Origin: Anaeramoeba flamelloides
Lineage: Eukaryota > Metamonada > Anaeramoebidae
DNA: 64,000 bases
Reading direction: 5' to 3'
NCBI GenBank assembly: GCA_027625915.1
Contig: JANTQA010000070.1
Location: forward strand, 1,927,001-1,991,000
Every line of letters starts with the position of its first letter. The stretch's first letter is position 1. A program made the translations under genes and the position numbers. Shown here one piece after another: positions 55,385-64,000 of the stretch. Under the pieces are notes generated by a model. It saw only the letters and a list, made by a program, of their open reading frames with translations, had not been told where the DNA came from and ran no database searches.

Positions 55385-55830
55385 AATGTTGAAAGTGTTA
55401 TAAAATTTGAAAGAAATCCATTAAATATTAATACCCAAATTCAATACATGTTATAAAAAAATGAACGAATTTTATAACATTTTATTTTTGTTTTAAACGC
55501 GTTATAAAATTTTGTAACATGTTATATTGATGTTATCTCAGATATAACATAGTATATAAGGTTTTATAACTTGAGGATATTATAAAAAAAAAAACAACAA
55601 TAGAATAAAAAGAACACATAATACATCTGGTTAAAAATGTTTCACCTTTAAAAAATTTAATAGAAAAATGTTTTAATTCGTAAAATTTTCATTAAAAAAC
55701 ATTTTTTAATGAATTGTAATTTACTATTTTCGATTTTATTATTTTTTTTTTAGATTTTTAAAAAAGAAAAAATTATTGAAAATTTTAAAAAAAAAATACA
55801 TAGCATTTTTATAACATGCTATAATTTTTA
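55385..55830. repeat. Cluster of GTTATAAAA / TTTTATAAC motifs
   Basis: At least eight copies of GTTATAAAA-like words or their inverses lie within about 450 bases, for example ACATGTTATAAAA, TTTTATAACATTTT, GCGTTATAAAATTTTG, TAACATGTTATA, GATATAACATAG, TTTTATAACTTG and TTTATAACATGCTATAA. Several are themselves palindromes. Confidence 0.6.
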
Positions 55831-56913
55831 TTATTTTTTTTATTTAAACTCAAACTTTTTATTTGTAAAAATCACAAGTATATAATTCCTCATAAATACC
55901 AATAAGAGAGTGATTGTTTCACTGAAAAGTTTAGGATAGTGTTGTAGCCACTGTGAAAATATTTTGGGAAATCCTTTAGCTGATTATTCGACAAAGTTTG
56001 AAAATTTTCTGATCTTCTTATTTTGAATTGAATTTTAGTCAAATAGGAAGCATTTTAATAATAAATTCGACTTTAAAAATGTTATTTAGAGTTATTTTAG
56101 AAAAGTTTAACCAATTTTTTTGTGCGGCATTTTAAATCTCATAAATCCCAAAAGATCGCCGCGCTCAAGGATTTACGATATTGGAAAATTAATTTGGTTC
56201 AAGAAACCTAATTATTTGCCCAATAGACGACAAAAAAAAAGTACTTGATAATTTGGGGAAAGGCTGGAAATTGAATCAATTCTCTTCCTTTGTTTAAAAA
56301 CAATGTAGAAAATCAAACAGTGTTTTGGTTTTTCTTCGATTGAAATCAATATCATTTTTAAAAAATAAAAATTGATTTGGTCTCTTTTTTCGAGTGAAAA
56401 AAGGAGAAGAAAGACCATTTATTGATGGATTTCAAAATGAGAAAAAAACATATTTACAAATTTAAAAAAAAATTAGAAAAAAAAAACATTTTTTTTTGTT
56501 AGTTAAGTCAAGAAATTTTTTAGAGCAATACTTCAAATTCAGTTACTGTTAAGAACACATAATAGATGCGGGGTTTTATATTTGATCGCCTTCGGTTGTT
56601 TCTAAATAAGCATGAAATAAAAGGGTTGATAGAGATCTCATTGAAAAGTTGGAAGATCTAGTTTGTTTTTGTTGGATTTTAAATCAAGTTTTATCCTCAA
56701 TGGATGAAAATGTAAAATTTAACTTTAGTGTTTTGGATAACGTTATTGGGAGAAAAAGATCCTTTTAAGAAAAAGTTATTCAAAGTACCATTGAAAAATA
56801 ACAAATTAGTTGTTTTGGGTTAAATTTGTTTGTTTTTTTTTATTGTCTTAATTTGTGTAGAGTTAGTTTCTTAGTTACAAAAAATAAATATAATCTCATA
56901 TTGTTTCATTTGT

Positions 56914-57015
56914 TCAAAAATCACCTTTTATAATTCTTCGTTTTGGATCCGCTTCCAGACTCAAAATATGATATTGTTCTGGTGCTAAAAGGATATTAAT
57001 CGTCGTTCTTCGAAC
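56914..57015 (-). pseudogene. Conserved-looking C-terminal coding fragment, family unknown
   Basis: A 33-codon segment ending in TGA reads VRRTTINILLAPEQYHILSL then EADPKRRIIKGDF. It has codon use and residue mix typical of a folded protein and more GC than its flanks. Upstream on the same strand, protein-like pieces continue in other frames (FGVGYKMI, DDIEEFEERR) to about 57110, with stops between them. It is either the last exon of a spliced gene whose other exons I cannot place, or a decayed gene. Confidence 0.3.
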
Positions 57016-57227
57016 TCCTCAATATCATCTTATATCCCACTCCGAACATATCATTTTTTTCCTTCTTCCAGGCCAAACTCGTAACATAACAAAGTGATTG
57101 TTTACAAATCAAAACAATAAAGGCAGTTATTATTATTTCTTTTAATTCAAAAACCACAATATAAACAAGATTTTTCTTATAAAGATGTTATACGATTGCT
57201 TTAAAATTATTTTTTTATTCAGGTTGT

Positions 57228-58310
57228 TAGTATGAAAAAATTGAAAATTTTGAGTTAGACAAAATTAATACTTTAATTAGCATTTCATCCTTAGTAATAG
57301 AAGCTATTTAAACAATATAATCAATATTCCAGCTCTTAAAAATCTTGAGGCTATTGTATTTATTTATTTTAGCAGTACTATGGTTTTTAAAATTCTCTAG
57401 TCGAGAAAAAAAAAAAAAGGTTTTTTTTGGGGTAAATATTTTTAAATAAGTTACAATGAATTTTCGTTTATTCTAACTTTAGGGTATTTTTTTGATGGAT
57501 AATAACTCATAGTTTTTAAAATGCTGTACTCATCTAAAAAAAAACTCAAATGCGTTAAAAAATAACTGATGATAATTATTCCGTGCCTAGTTTATTTTTC
57601 TAATAAATCCGAAATCTAGAGAAAAAAAAATTACGATAAATCTTTCGTGTACGAAAGTGTCCGTCAAGCGCCGTCAAGTACCGTAGAGCGCCTTGTTTTT
57701 CCAAAATTCAAAAGAATAGAGAAAAAGAATTGATTTTACTCAATTCTTTTAAATTCTGGAAAACCTAATTGCGGTTTTTTTTTAGGTTTTCTGTTTTATC
57801 TGTAAAATCTATTTGATTTTCGTTAGGTTTTCTTGAGGTTTTCTGTTTTATCTTTTAAATGTATCGATTTTCGTTAGGTTTTTTTTAATTTTTGAAATAA
57901 ACAGAAAATTTGAGAAATTTTCTGTTTATTTCAAAAATTAAAAAAAACCTAACGGAAAAATCAAAAATCAAAATATTTTTTCAATTTAAAACAATAAATA
58001 ATTTTTTAATAGTCCAAATAATTGATTCTCTATTCGAAAGATATTCATTAGATTTAAAATACTTTTAAAATACAATAAAATGAATTCTTAACGAGAAGCA
58101 AAAAAATTTTCAAATTTTTTACTCTAAAAGAAAAATATTAATAATAGTAAAATTGGATTTTACAACTTCAATTTATAAAATTTCTTTATAAAAATGATTT
58201 TTGATCAAAGATCTTTTATTAATAAATTGCGTTTATTATAAGTGAAGTTATTAAAAAGTGAAAAATTAGCAAATGTTTAATTTTTTTTTTGAAAAATTTT
58301 TTTAATCAGT
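57228..58310 (+). repeat. Dispersed repeat R2, long copy 2
   Basis: It aligns with 25311-26580 throughout: TCTTGAGGCT..., GTTTTTAAAATTCTCTAGTC, CTCATCTAAAAA, ATTGATTCTCTATTCGAAAG, TTTGATCAAAGATCTTTTAT, AAATTAGCAAATGTTTAAT. It includes a tandem-like GTCCGTCAAGCGCCGTCAAG tract at 57659-57687 and the CCTAACGGAAAA / TTTTCGTTAGG inverted modules. Confidence 0.65.
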
Positions 58311-58359
58311 GTAGTGCTTTACAAAAAAAAGTTTGATGTCATTTGAAATTTAAGGGATT

Positions 58360-59300
58360 AGCAACTAACAAGGAGAAGTCTAAGATCAAAGTATGTTGTT
58401 ATTGGGTGTAAACCACATTAATGTGTCCATGGTTCAAATGTCTCTAAAAAATCGATTCACAGAGTAGTACTATTTGTTGATCTCATCAATAAAAAATGAT
58501 CCTTGTATTAAAAAAAATCCAACAATTCATAGAAAAAAAATCTGTATTTCAAGACAAATTTAAAGGTTGATGCATCAATATTCAGACTACAAAGTTGCAA
58601 AATATCATTCTAAAATTTGTTTGTGGCCAAGAGTTAGATTACTGTTGAGAGAAAAATGTTGGACACAGAAAAATATTGGACACAGAAAAATTGTTAGACA
58701 CCATTTTTAATTGGGAACATTAGTAAAATTGAAAATCCAAATCCTATTGATAACTAGGTGACTTTTTTATAAATCCAGGTTTAAATGTGTTACAAGTTCA
58801 TTAATCTGTGATGTGTGTAGAATACTCATGTGAATGGTTGTTAACTAAAGTAGATTATGTTATTTTAACAAAAATCCAAGTTTTAGTAAAGTTTACTATT
58901 AATTCTGAAAATGGTAATTTTTAAACTTGCTTTAGATTATAAGAGATAAGGTTTTGAAAAAGTAGAATTACATTAATCGTTATTCTAATAAGTAGATTAT
59001 TGTTATTTTCTTTAGTTATTTCACAAATGATTGAAATTAAAAATCATTTTCAGTAAGGTTCAAAATTAAAATTACTGTCAAACTATTTTTTCTCTGTCCA
59101 ACATTTTTCTCTCAACAGTAACTTTGCAAATAGTACCAATTGGTTAATCAATTTTTCTAGAAAATTAAATAATTAACCAATTCATTATTTTGATAATAAA
59201 TTATTTCTGAAATCATGGAAATATATTGATGTTCCAATTAACTTTATTAAAAAGGAAACAGACTAATCATTCTTTGGGTTTTTGTGTTGATGATTATTGA
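58360..59300 (+). repeat. Dispersed repeat R1, copy 2, with nested MITE
   Basis: Blocks 58360-58641 and 59120-59300 together match repeat R1 copy 1. They are separated exactly by the TA-flanked element at 58642-59118. The matching site in copy 1 (near 40180, AGATTAGTTGTTAATAAATT) lacks it. Confidence 0.6.
58642..59118. mobile_element. TA-flanked MITE, family B copy 1
   Basis: 477 bases. The left end is CTGTTGAGAGAAAAATGTTG and the right end its inverse, CAACATTTTTCTCTCAACAG. TA lies on both sides (58640-58641, 59119-59120), so it is of Tc1/mariner type. Just inside the left end a GGACACAGAAAAAT unit is repeated in tandem. Inner block TTTTTAATTGGGAACATTAG is shared with copy 2. Inserted in repeat R1. 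Confidence 0.85.
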
Positions 59301-59351
59301 GTTAATCTTTGAAATTGAAAAGTAAAAAATAGTTACTTTCGAAAGATTCTA

Positions 59352-59768
59352 ACCGTTGTGGAAAAAAAGTGAAACACAGTTTTTAATTGGGAAAATTACT
59401 GAAAATTCAAAGTAAGATCAATGAAAAAAAGAATAAATAAATAAACAAAGACAAAATGAAGTACTCGCCACAATAACAGTTTTTTAAATACTATCTTTTT
59501 GTATGGGTTTTTATTTGATTGATCAATTATTAAAAATTTGTTCAAAAAATTGATTATTTTTGAGATCTCCAAAACCACATGAACAATTTCGATAAGAAAG
59601 TAGATTTAAATTGTATTTGTTGGGTTGACTGAAAATAATATAATGGGTTATTCTTTGAAGTTGATTGGTTTCTTCTTTTTATTGATTTTACTTTTCATTT
59701 TCAGTAATGTTCCCAATTAAAAACTGTGTTGAACTTTTTTTCCATGTTTCACTTTTTTTCCACAACAG
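59352..59768. mobile_element. TA-flanked MITE, family B copy 2
   Basis: About 417 bases. The left end is CCGTTGTGGAAAAAAAGTG; the right end inverted is CTGTTGTGGAAAAAAAGTG. TA follows the right end at 59769-59770, and TAA precedes the left. Long inner inverted blocks (CAGTTTTTAATTGGGAAAAT and its inverse) make most of it a foldback. The centre matches a degraded sequence near 42470-42720 (GGTTTTTATCTGATTGATC). Confidence 0.8.
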
Positions 59769-59878
59769 TAAATCTAAATTATTGAATACTGGATTACTTT
59801 TGTTTTGAGTTTCTATTTTTAGATTTTCGATTAAGAATTAAAAAAAAAAATGGTCTTTCTTAAAAGGGAAAAGAAAAC

Positions 59879-60409
59879 TTACTCAGAAGTTGTCCTTTGA
59901 GGATTTGACACAACTTTCCTCTTGGCTTTTTTTGTGTTTGTGTTTGTGTTTGTTTTTGTTTTTGTTCTTGTTTTTGAAGATTTTTCAGAAAAGGAATTTG
60001 ATTTTTGTTTTCTTCTTTTCTTTTTTGCATGTTTTTTATTTTTTTTTGGAAATTTTCCTTTGTTTTGTGAAAGAACAGGAGAGATTTCTTCCCAATGATT
60101 TTCGTCAATGATCTCTGGGTCTAATGAGTCTAAAAATAGTTCAGTGTTATTTTCAGAATCTGAATCAGAGTATATATAAGCGTTTGGTGATGATAAATTC
60201 TCTTGCTCATCACCAAAAAGTAAAAACATCCCTCCAAACAATTTGACGTTCTCATTTAATTTTTGTTTAAGATCATGAAGGATTGTCTGTTTGTTGTTGA
60301 GAATATCTCTGAGATCCGAAATTCTTTTTTTGCGTTCGAGTTCTTCTTTTTGAAGTTGTTCAATATTCTGTTTGAGTGTGGTTGTGCTTGTGTTTTTTCT
60401 TTTTTTCAT
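59879..60409 (-). CDS. Small coiled-coil protein with acidic middle and basic tail
   Basis: 176 residues from the ATG at 60409. Residues about 8-65 form a heptad-like coiled coil (LKQNIEQLQKEELERKKRIS, LRDILNNKQTILHDLKQKL). An acidic Ser/Asp/Glu segment follows (SDSDSENNTELFLDSLD), then HWEEISPVL and a strongly basic tail (KKNKKHAKKKRRKQK, KAKRKVV) that looks like a nuclear or nucleolar signal. No family is recognised. An in-frame ATG at 60475 would add a hydrophobic stretch encoded mostly by a T/A run, judged less likely. The stop TAA is part of GA|GTAAGT, a perfect splice donor, so an alternative or real 3' exon is possible, though the sequence beyond is MITE DNA. Confidence 0.68.
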   Translation of the reverse strand: MKKRKNTSTTTLKQNIEQLQKEELERKKRISDLRDILNNKQTILHDLKQKLNENVKLFGGMFLLFGDEQENLSSPNAYIYSDSDSENNTELFLDSLDPEIIDENHWEEISPVLSQNKGKFPKKNKKHAKKKRRKQKSNSFSEKSSKTRTKTKTNTNTNTKKAKRKVVSNPQRTTSE

Positions 60410-61407
60410 TTTGAAAAACCAAAATAGTTTGAGAGGAAACAAAAAAAGAAAAAAAAAAATATCTTTTTTGTTCAAACAATAAAGTAAATTAATTTTTGAT
60501 TTTTTTTAAGCCCCTTTTTGCACAAACCAACTTTGAAGGTAATTTAAGAAAAAAATGAACTTAATTGGGTGGTTTTGTTGATAAGTCTTTTAAACACAGA
60601 GAAGTGGTTTGTTGGGAAGAGAGTTTTTTTGTTAGTTTAAAAAAAGTTAATTTTTATTCGTTATTTTAATTTTTTTATAATTCTCTTTTCAACTCACAAA
60701 CTTGTCAATCTTTCAATCACGAAAATTAGTTGTTAACAGGAACTGTTTTCTTTTCTAAAATAAATGATACCTAAGGGTGAATTTGTGATACTCGCTTTTT
60801 GAAATTTAATTGGGAAAAAATTTAATTACTTATCTTTATTTTTTTTTTTAGAGTCTTAGTTTCCTTTGTTTTTCTCAATAAACTTAAATAGAAATTAACA
60901 TATGGTACATCTAAAGAACCTAATAAATAAATTTATCTTCCAAATTACAATAATAGAATATTTTATCAAAGGAAAATAAAGTTACGATTTTTTCCATTAT
61001 TTTGCAATAATCGATATTTTGAAGTAGTATCGTGTTGAACCTGTTCATGATTTAAAAAGAGTAGAATGTTTTTATTGTATGGTTTTAAGAAATCGACTTT
61101 TAGATGTATTCTTATACAATTGTGGACATTGATTTGTTATGAAAACTAAACAAGCAATACAACCTTAAGAGATTATATTAGTGAACTAGTTAGTATTTGG
61201 AGTTATTTGGATTTCAGTTCTTGTATTAATTTTGTTTATTTGAAAGGTAGCAAGTATATTAATTACTTTGGAATGTTAAATCTGAGAAAGATGATGTTTT
61301 TCAGGATGTTGATTAATTTTATTTGAAATCTTTGATTATTGTACCATTATTAAAAATATTGAAAAAGTTATCTTTCTATTTAAATTAAAAAAGCAAATTT
61401 TATGTCT
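60410..61407. other. Gap between coiled-coil gene and tRNA
   Basis: It holds the 5' flank of the minus-strand gene and the upstream region of the tRNA. AT-rich; no frame, element or repeat was recognised. Confidence 0.6.
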
Positions 61408-61479
61408 GCATCTTTAGTTCAGGGGTAGAATGTTTCACTAGTAATGAAAAGGTCATAAGTTCGAATCTTATAAGATGCA
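61408..61479 (+). tRNA. tRNA-Thr (anticodon AGU)
   Basis: A complete cloverleaf is visible by hand folding. The acceptor GCATCTT (61408-61414) pairs with AAGATGC (61472-61478), with discriminator A at 61479. The D stem is GTTC/GAAT around AGGGGTA. The anticodon stem is TTTCA/TGAAA (61433-61437, 61445-61449) around loop CTAGTAA, giving anticodon AGT, which reads threonine ACU. The T arm is ATAAG/CTTAT around TTCGAAT. There is no intron and CCA is not encoded. The internal A and B boxes (TAGTTCAGGGGTA; AGTTCGAATCT) are those expected for RNA polymerase III. Confidence 0.95.
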
Positions 61480-61490
61480 TTTTTTTTTCT
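61480..61490 (+). terminator. RNA polymerase III terminator of tRNA-Thr
   Basis: A T run begins directly after the discriminator base, the normal Pol III stop signal. Confidence 0.85.
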
Positions 61491-62459
61491 TTCCCCTTTT
61501 TATTAATTATAAACATTTGAACCAATGCTAAACTCAATGTTTTGATAGTTTAAAATTTGAAAAGATCTTTTCTAGAAAAAATAATTTGAATAAAATTTTT
61601 GACTTAATTTCAAAATAAAAAAATGCCCATCAGAATTAAATGATTATGGAGACCAAAACATCAATTTTTAGATTTTCACACGTTATTTTGATTGATAAAT
61701 TAGTGAGGAAAGTCTATTAAAAACCTGTAAATTTTTGATTCAAAAGATCAAAATTAATTTTTTATTCATAATTTTTTTTTTTTTTCAGATAGCGATATTT
61801 GAAAAATAAAGAAAAAAAAAATATCCCATTTTACCAGTTATAATATGAATATCAGTAACATTACATTAAGAAACTTCATAAAATAAAAAATAAAAAATAT
61901 TTTAGGCAGATCTTGAGTTTTTATAAAATATTTAAAATAACAGATTTAAACAATTTAAAAACAATAATCAAAAAATATTTTCAAGTTTTTGTATTTTATT
62001 TTCTCTGGGAAATTTAATTTTTATTTTTTATTGATCAAAAAAAATGTTTTGATGAAAAGTTATTGAAATTTTTATCCAATGATAGGATAGATTATGAAAT
62101 TTAAAATTCAATTTTTGAAGTACAAAAAACAAAAATTTTCTTTTAGATATATTGAGACATTCAAGAAATTTGTCCAATATAAAAGCCATTATTATCTCAA
62201 TTGAAAATACAAAAAAAAAAAAAAATATTATAGGGTTTAACTATATACTTTTGTTTCTAAATAGTTTATACCACAGTCCAAAATATACCATGAAATCTAA
62301 AATAATTTGGAAATGTATTTCCTCTCTTACCATTTTTCGAAGCAAAAAATGGAAAAAATTGAATATTTTTAAAATTCAATCAAAGAATAAATTATAAAAT
62401 GGACTGTCATTCAAGAGATTTAATCAAAGTAAAGAAGAAATATATAATAATTTATTGAA

Positions 62460-62845
62460 TTCCAAGAGTTGGGATTATTATTAGCTTTTCTTGGGTTTAT
62501 AAGAATTGAGTAAAATCTATGATTTTTCTCCATTCTTTTGAAACTTGGAAGTGTCATTGGGTTTTCTCTTAATTTGAGTCATTGTTTTGAATAGATTTTC
62601 AATTTATTTTCAGTTAGATTTTCTTGATTTTTCTGTTTCTTTGAAAAATCAATAGATTTTCGTTAGGTTTTTTTGGGGTTTTTTTTTATTTGGTAAAATC
62701 TATTGATTTTAGTTAGGTTTTTTTTACTTTTAGAAATAAATCGAAAAATTATAAAAATTTTCTGTTTATTTCAAAAAGTAAAAAAAACCTAAAACACTTT
62801 ACAAATAAAATAGAAAATCTCAACAAAACATATACACTCTAAGTT
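62460..62845 (+). repeat. R2-type palindromic module
   Basis: It contains ATTTTCGTTAGGTTTTTTTG, TTTCAAAAAGTAAAAAAAAC-type and CCTAAAACACTTTACAAAT blocks matching 26040-26230 and 57760-57960. Inverted pairs around an A/T stem make it a foldback. Confidence 0.55.
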
Positions 62846-62949
62846 ACTATTCGAAACATCCCAAATATATTCCACAATAATTAAAAAATCAAAATTATTT
62901 ATTTAAAACATAAAAATATTGAATTTGCCAATCAAGTTCAATAATTCTA

Positions 62950-63142
62950 CAGTCGGTCCTACTTTTAAGGAACAAACTTTCAACGAAATTTAAGACATAA
63001 AAAAATCTCAAATTAAGGTACAAAATTTGTAATTTTTTTTTTTCAATTTATTTTTCCAAATTCTGAATTTTGTGCCTTAATTTGAATTTTTTTTGTGCCG
63101 TAAATCCCGTAGTAGTTTGTGTATTAAAAGTGGAACTGACTG
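62950..63142. mobile_element. Tc1/mariner-type MITE, family A copy 3
   Basis: 193 bases, beginning CAGTCGGTCCTACTTTTAAG and ending TTAAAAGTGGAACTGACTG, with TA on both sides (62948-62949, 63143-63144). It is inserted between the two halves of the second LINE-like relic, so it postdates that element. Confidence 0.85.
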
Positions 63143-64000
63143 TAAAATTCAGGTTTTTTACTAATGGCTTAAACAGAAATTGCTATGTAATAAATAAAAA
63201 TTCAAATAAATTTTGTCCCTTATATTTAAAATATGAACAAAGGAAAATTATACAAAATATTGATCATTTTTATGGTTATGTCCTTCCTATGAAAAAAATA
63301 GATTAATATTCCATAATAAATTAAAAGAAATAAATCTTAACCCATTAATTTTAAATCTAGACAGTTTGAAACTATTGTCATTAATTATAAATCGCGAAAC
63401 ATATGATTTCTAACTTAAATTTCTAAAAGTAAATTTAAATACTGACAACCAGAGTGTAATTTTCACTTCTTCCTCAATCATAATAAAATAAAATTACAAA
63501 ATTTTATGAAAAATATTTACCACCCTGAAATTTTACTTTCTATTAAAAAATTTTATCATAATAGAATATTCTCTATGAACCCTGAAATTTTATATTAGAC
63601 CAAACATTTTACTTATAGAATAAATTTAAACTGTGACTTTTCACTTCAAACTTTATATACAGCTTATATTTGATAAAATTTAAATTTTTATTTATATAGG
63701 ATATTTTAAGCTCTTATAAACTTATATTGTAATGTTGTAATTTGATGAACATAAAACAAATTTATTAAAAAAAAAAAAAATAGGTATTCCTACCTACTAT
63801 AAATTTTGATATAAATAGAAATGTGTTTTTTTGTCTCTTTTAAACACAAAAAAAAATCTTATATATTAATTTATCACATAATTTTATGGTTTTTGATAAT
63901 TTTTTTAAAAAAATTTCTTCTTTGAAAGACAAAGAAAAAATCTTGTTGTTGTTTTAATATATTGAAAAATCCAAAACAAAGTTTCCAAACATCGAAGATA

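Larger units (their letters stand above)
53446..59878. other. Repeat-rich stretch between RGS and coiled-coil genes
   Basis: It holds MITE family C copy 2 (54236-54434), (AT)n tracts, a cluster of GTTATAAAA-type motifs (55385-55830), a small conserved-looking coding fragment at 56914-57015, R2 long copy 2, R1 copy 2 with a nested MITE, and a second MITE of that family at 59352-59768. No complete gene is supported. Confidence 0.55.
62150..63450 (+). mobile_element. Second degenerate LINE-like relic
   Basis: QNIDHFYGYVLPMKKID at 63253-63303 aligns with ENIDHFLWYYPFYEKIEQF of the relic at 49075. It is followed in another frame by LKLLSLIINRET and LKFLKVNLN (compare ELKFLNKNLEIRE near 49255-49290). 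Upstream, 62152-62397 is an 81-codon protein-like frame (SKIIWKCISSLTIFRSKKW). An R2-type module and MITE A copy 3 lie between the two parts. Broken in several places and inactive. Confidence 0.42.
61491..64000. other. Repeat-bearing stretch to the window end
   Basis: It contains LINE-like remains (about 62150-62460 and 63160-63450), an R2-type module (62460-62845) and MITE A copy 3. The last 550 bases hold only AT-rich DNA. No intact gene. Confidence 0.55.

Noticed and set aside
60410-60475. Upstream ATG giving a signal-peptide-like N-terminus to the coiled-coil protein
   Set aside because: The extra stretch is encoded mostly by T/A runs and is followed by a second ATG with a normal coding start; the rest of the protein looks nuclear rather than secreted.
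1-64000. CRISPR arrays, bacterial operons, rRNA or spliceosomal RNA genes
   Set aside because: No regularly spaced direct repeats with unique spacers, and no recognisable rRNA or U-RNA core. The only RNA gene supported is the tRNA at 61408.

Overview
The window looks like nuclear DNA of a very AT-rich, intron-containing unicellular eukaryote. Homopolymer A/T runs, (AT)n and (ATT)n tracts, Asn/Gln/Lys/Glu low-complexity proteins and GT..AG introns are everywhere. The gene set mixes animal-like families: a BRCA2 homologue, a three-repeat Myb factor, an RGS protein, a WW-MyTH4-RhoGAP protein and a seven-helix membrane protein. Gene density is low and dispersed repeats are abundant. This fits an amoeboid protist such as Anaeramoeba better than a gene-dense dictyostelid, but that assignment is a guess. 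The standard genetic code is used: long Gln-rich frames use CAA and are not interrupted by TAA or TAG.

Layout. 1-5090: gene-free. 5091-8137 (+): seven-helix protein in two exons around a 2.2 kb intron. 8138-11638: gene-free with a dispersed repeat. 11639-13864 (-): a Vilse/ARHGAP39-type WW-MyTH4-RhoGAP gene carrying four in-frame stops and one frame break, so probably a pseudogene. 13865-18751: gene-free, with a TA-flanked MITE and a foldback hairpin. 18752-24341 (+): six-exon 3R-Myb gene whose 2.55 kb last intron holds a TTAA-flanked palindromic element. 24342-27537: MITE and a 1.3 kb repeat. 27538-37630 (-): about 10 kb of Lys/Glu/Asn/Gln-rich coding sequence read as three frames (1291, 1002 and 909 residues). 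The frame changes fall in homopolymer or microsatellite tracts, so this is probably one giant gene. 37631-43382: repeats. 43383-46328 (+): BRCA2 homologue. 46329-51573: degenerate LINE-like relic and repeats. 51574-53445 (-): RGS-domain protein. 53446-59878: repeats, including a nested MITE insertion. 59879-60409 (-): small coiled-coil, basic-tailed protein. 61408-61479 (+): tRNA-Thr(AGU). 61491-64000: a second LINE-like relic, a repeat and another MITE.

There is no operon-like organisation. The genes share themes of signalling (RGS, RhoGAP, seven-helix protein) and nuclear function (BRCA2, Myb), but nothing shows that they act together. The most notable items are the BRCA2 homologue (no BRC repeats seen, Asn-rich insert where vertebrate BRCA2 has its Tower), the decayed Vilse-like gene, the split giant reading frame with a roughly 0.9 kb polypurine tract, and at least four families of short palindromic DNA elements. 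Two of those families have recognisable target-site duplications (TA and TTAA).
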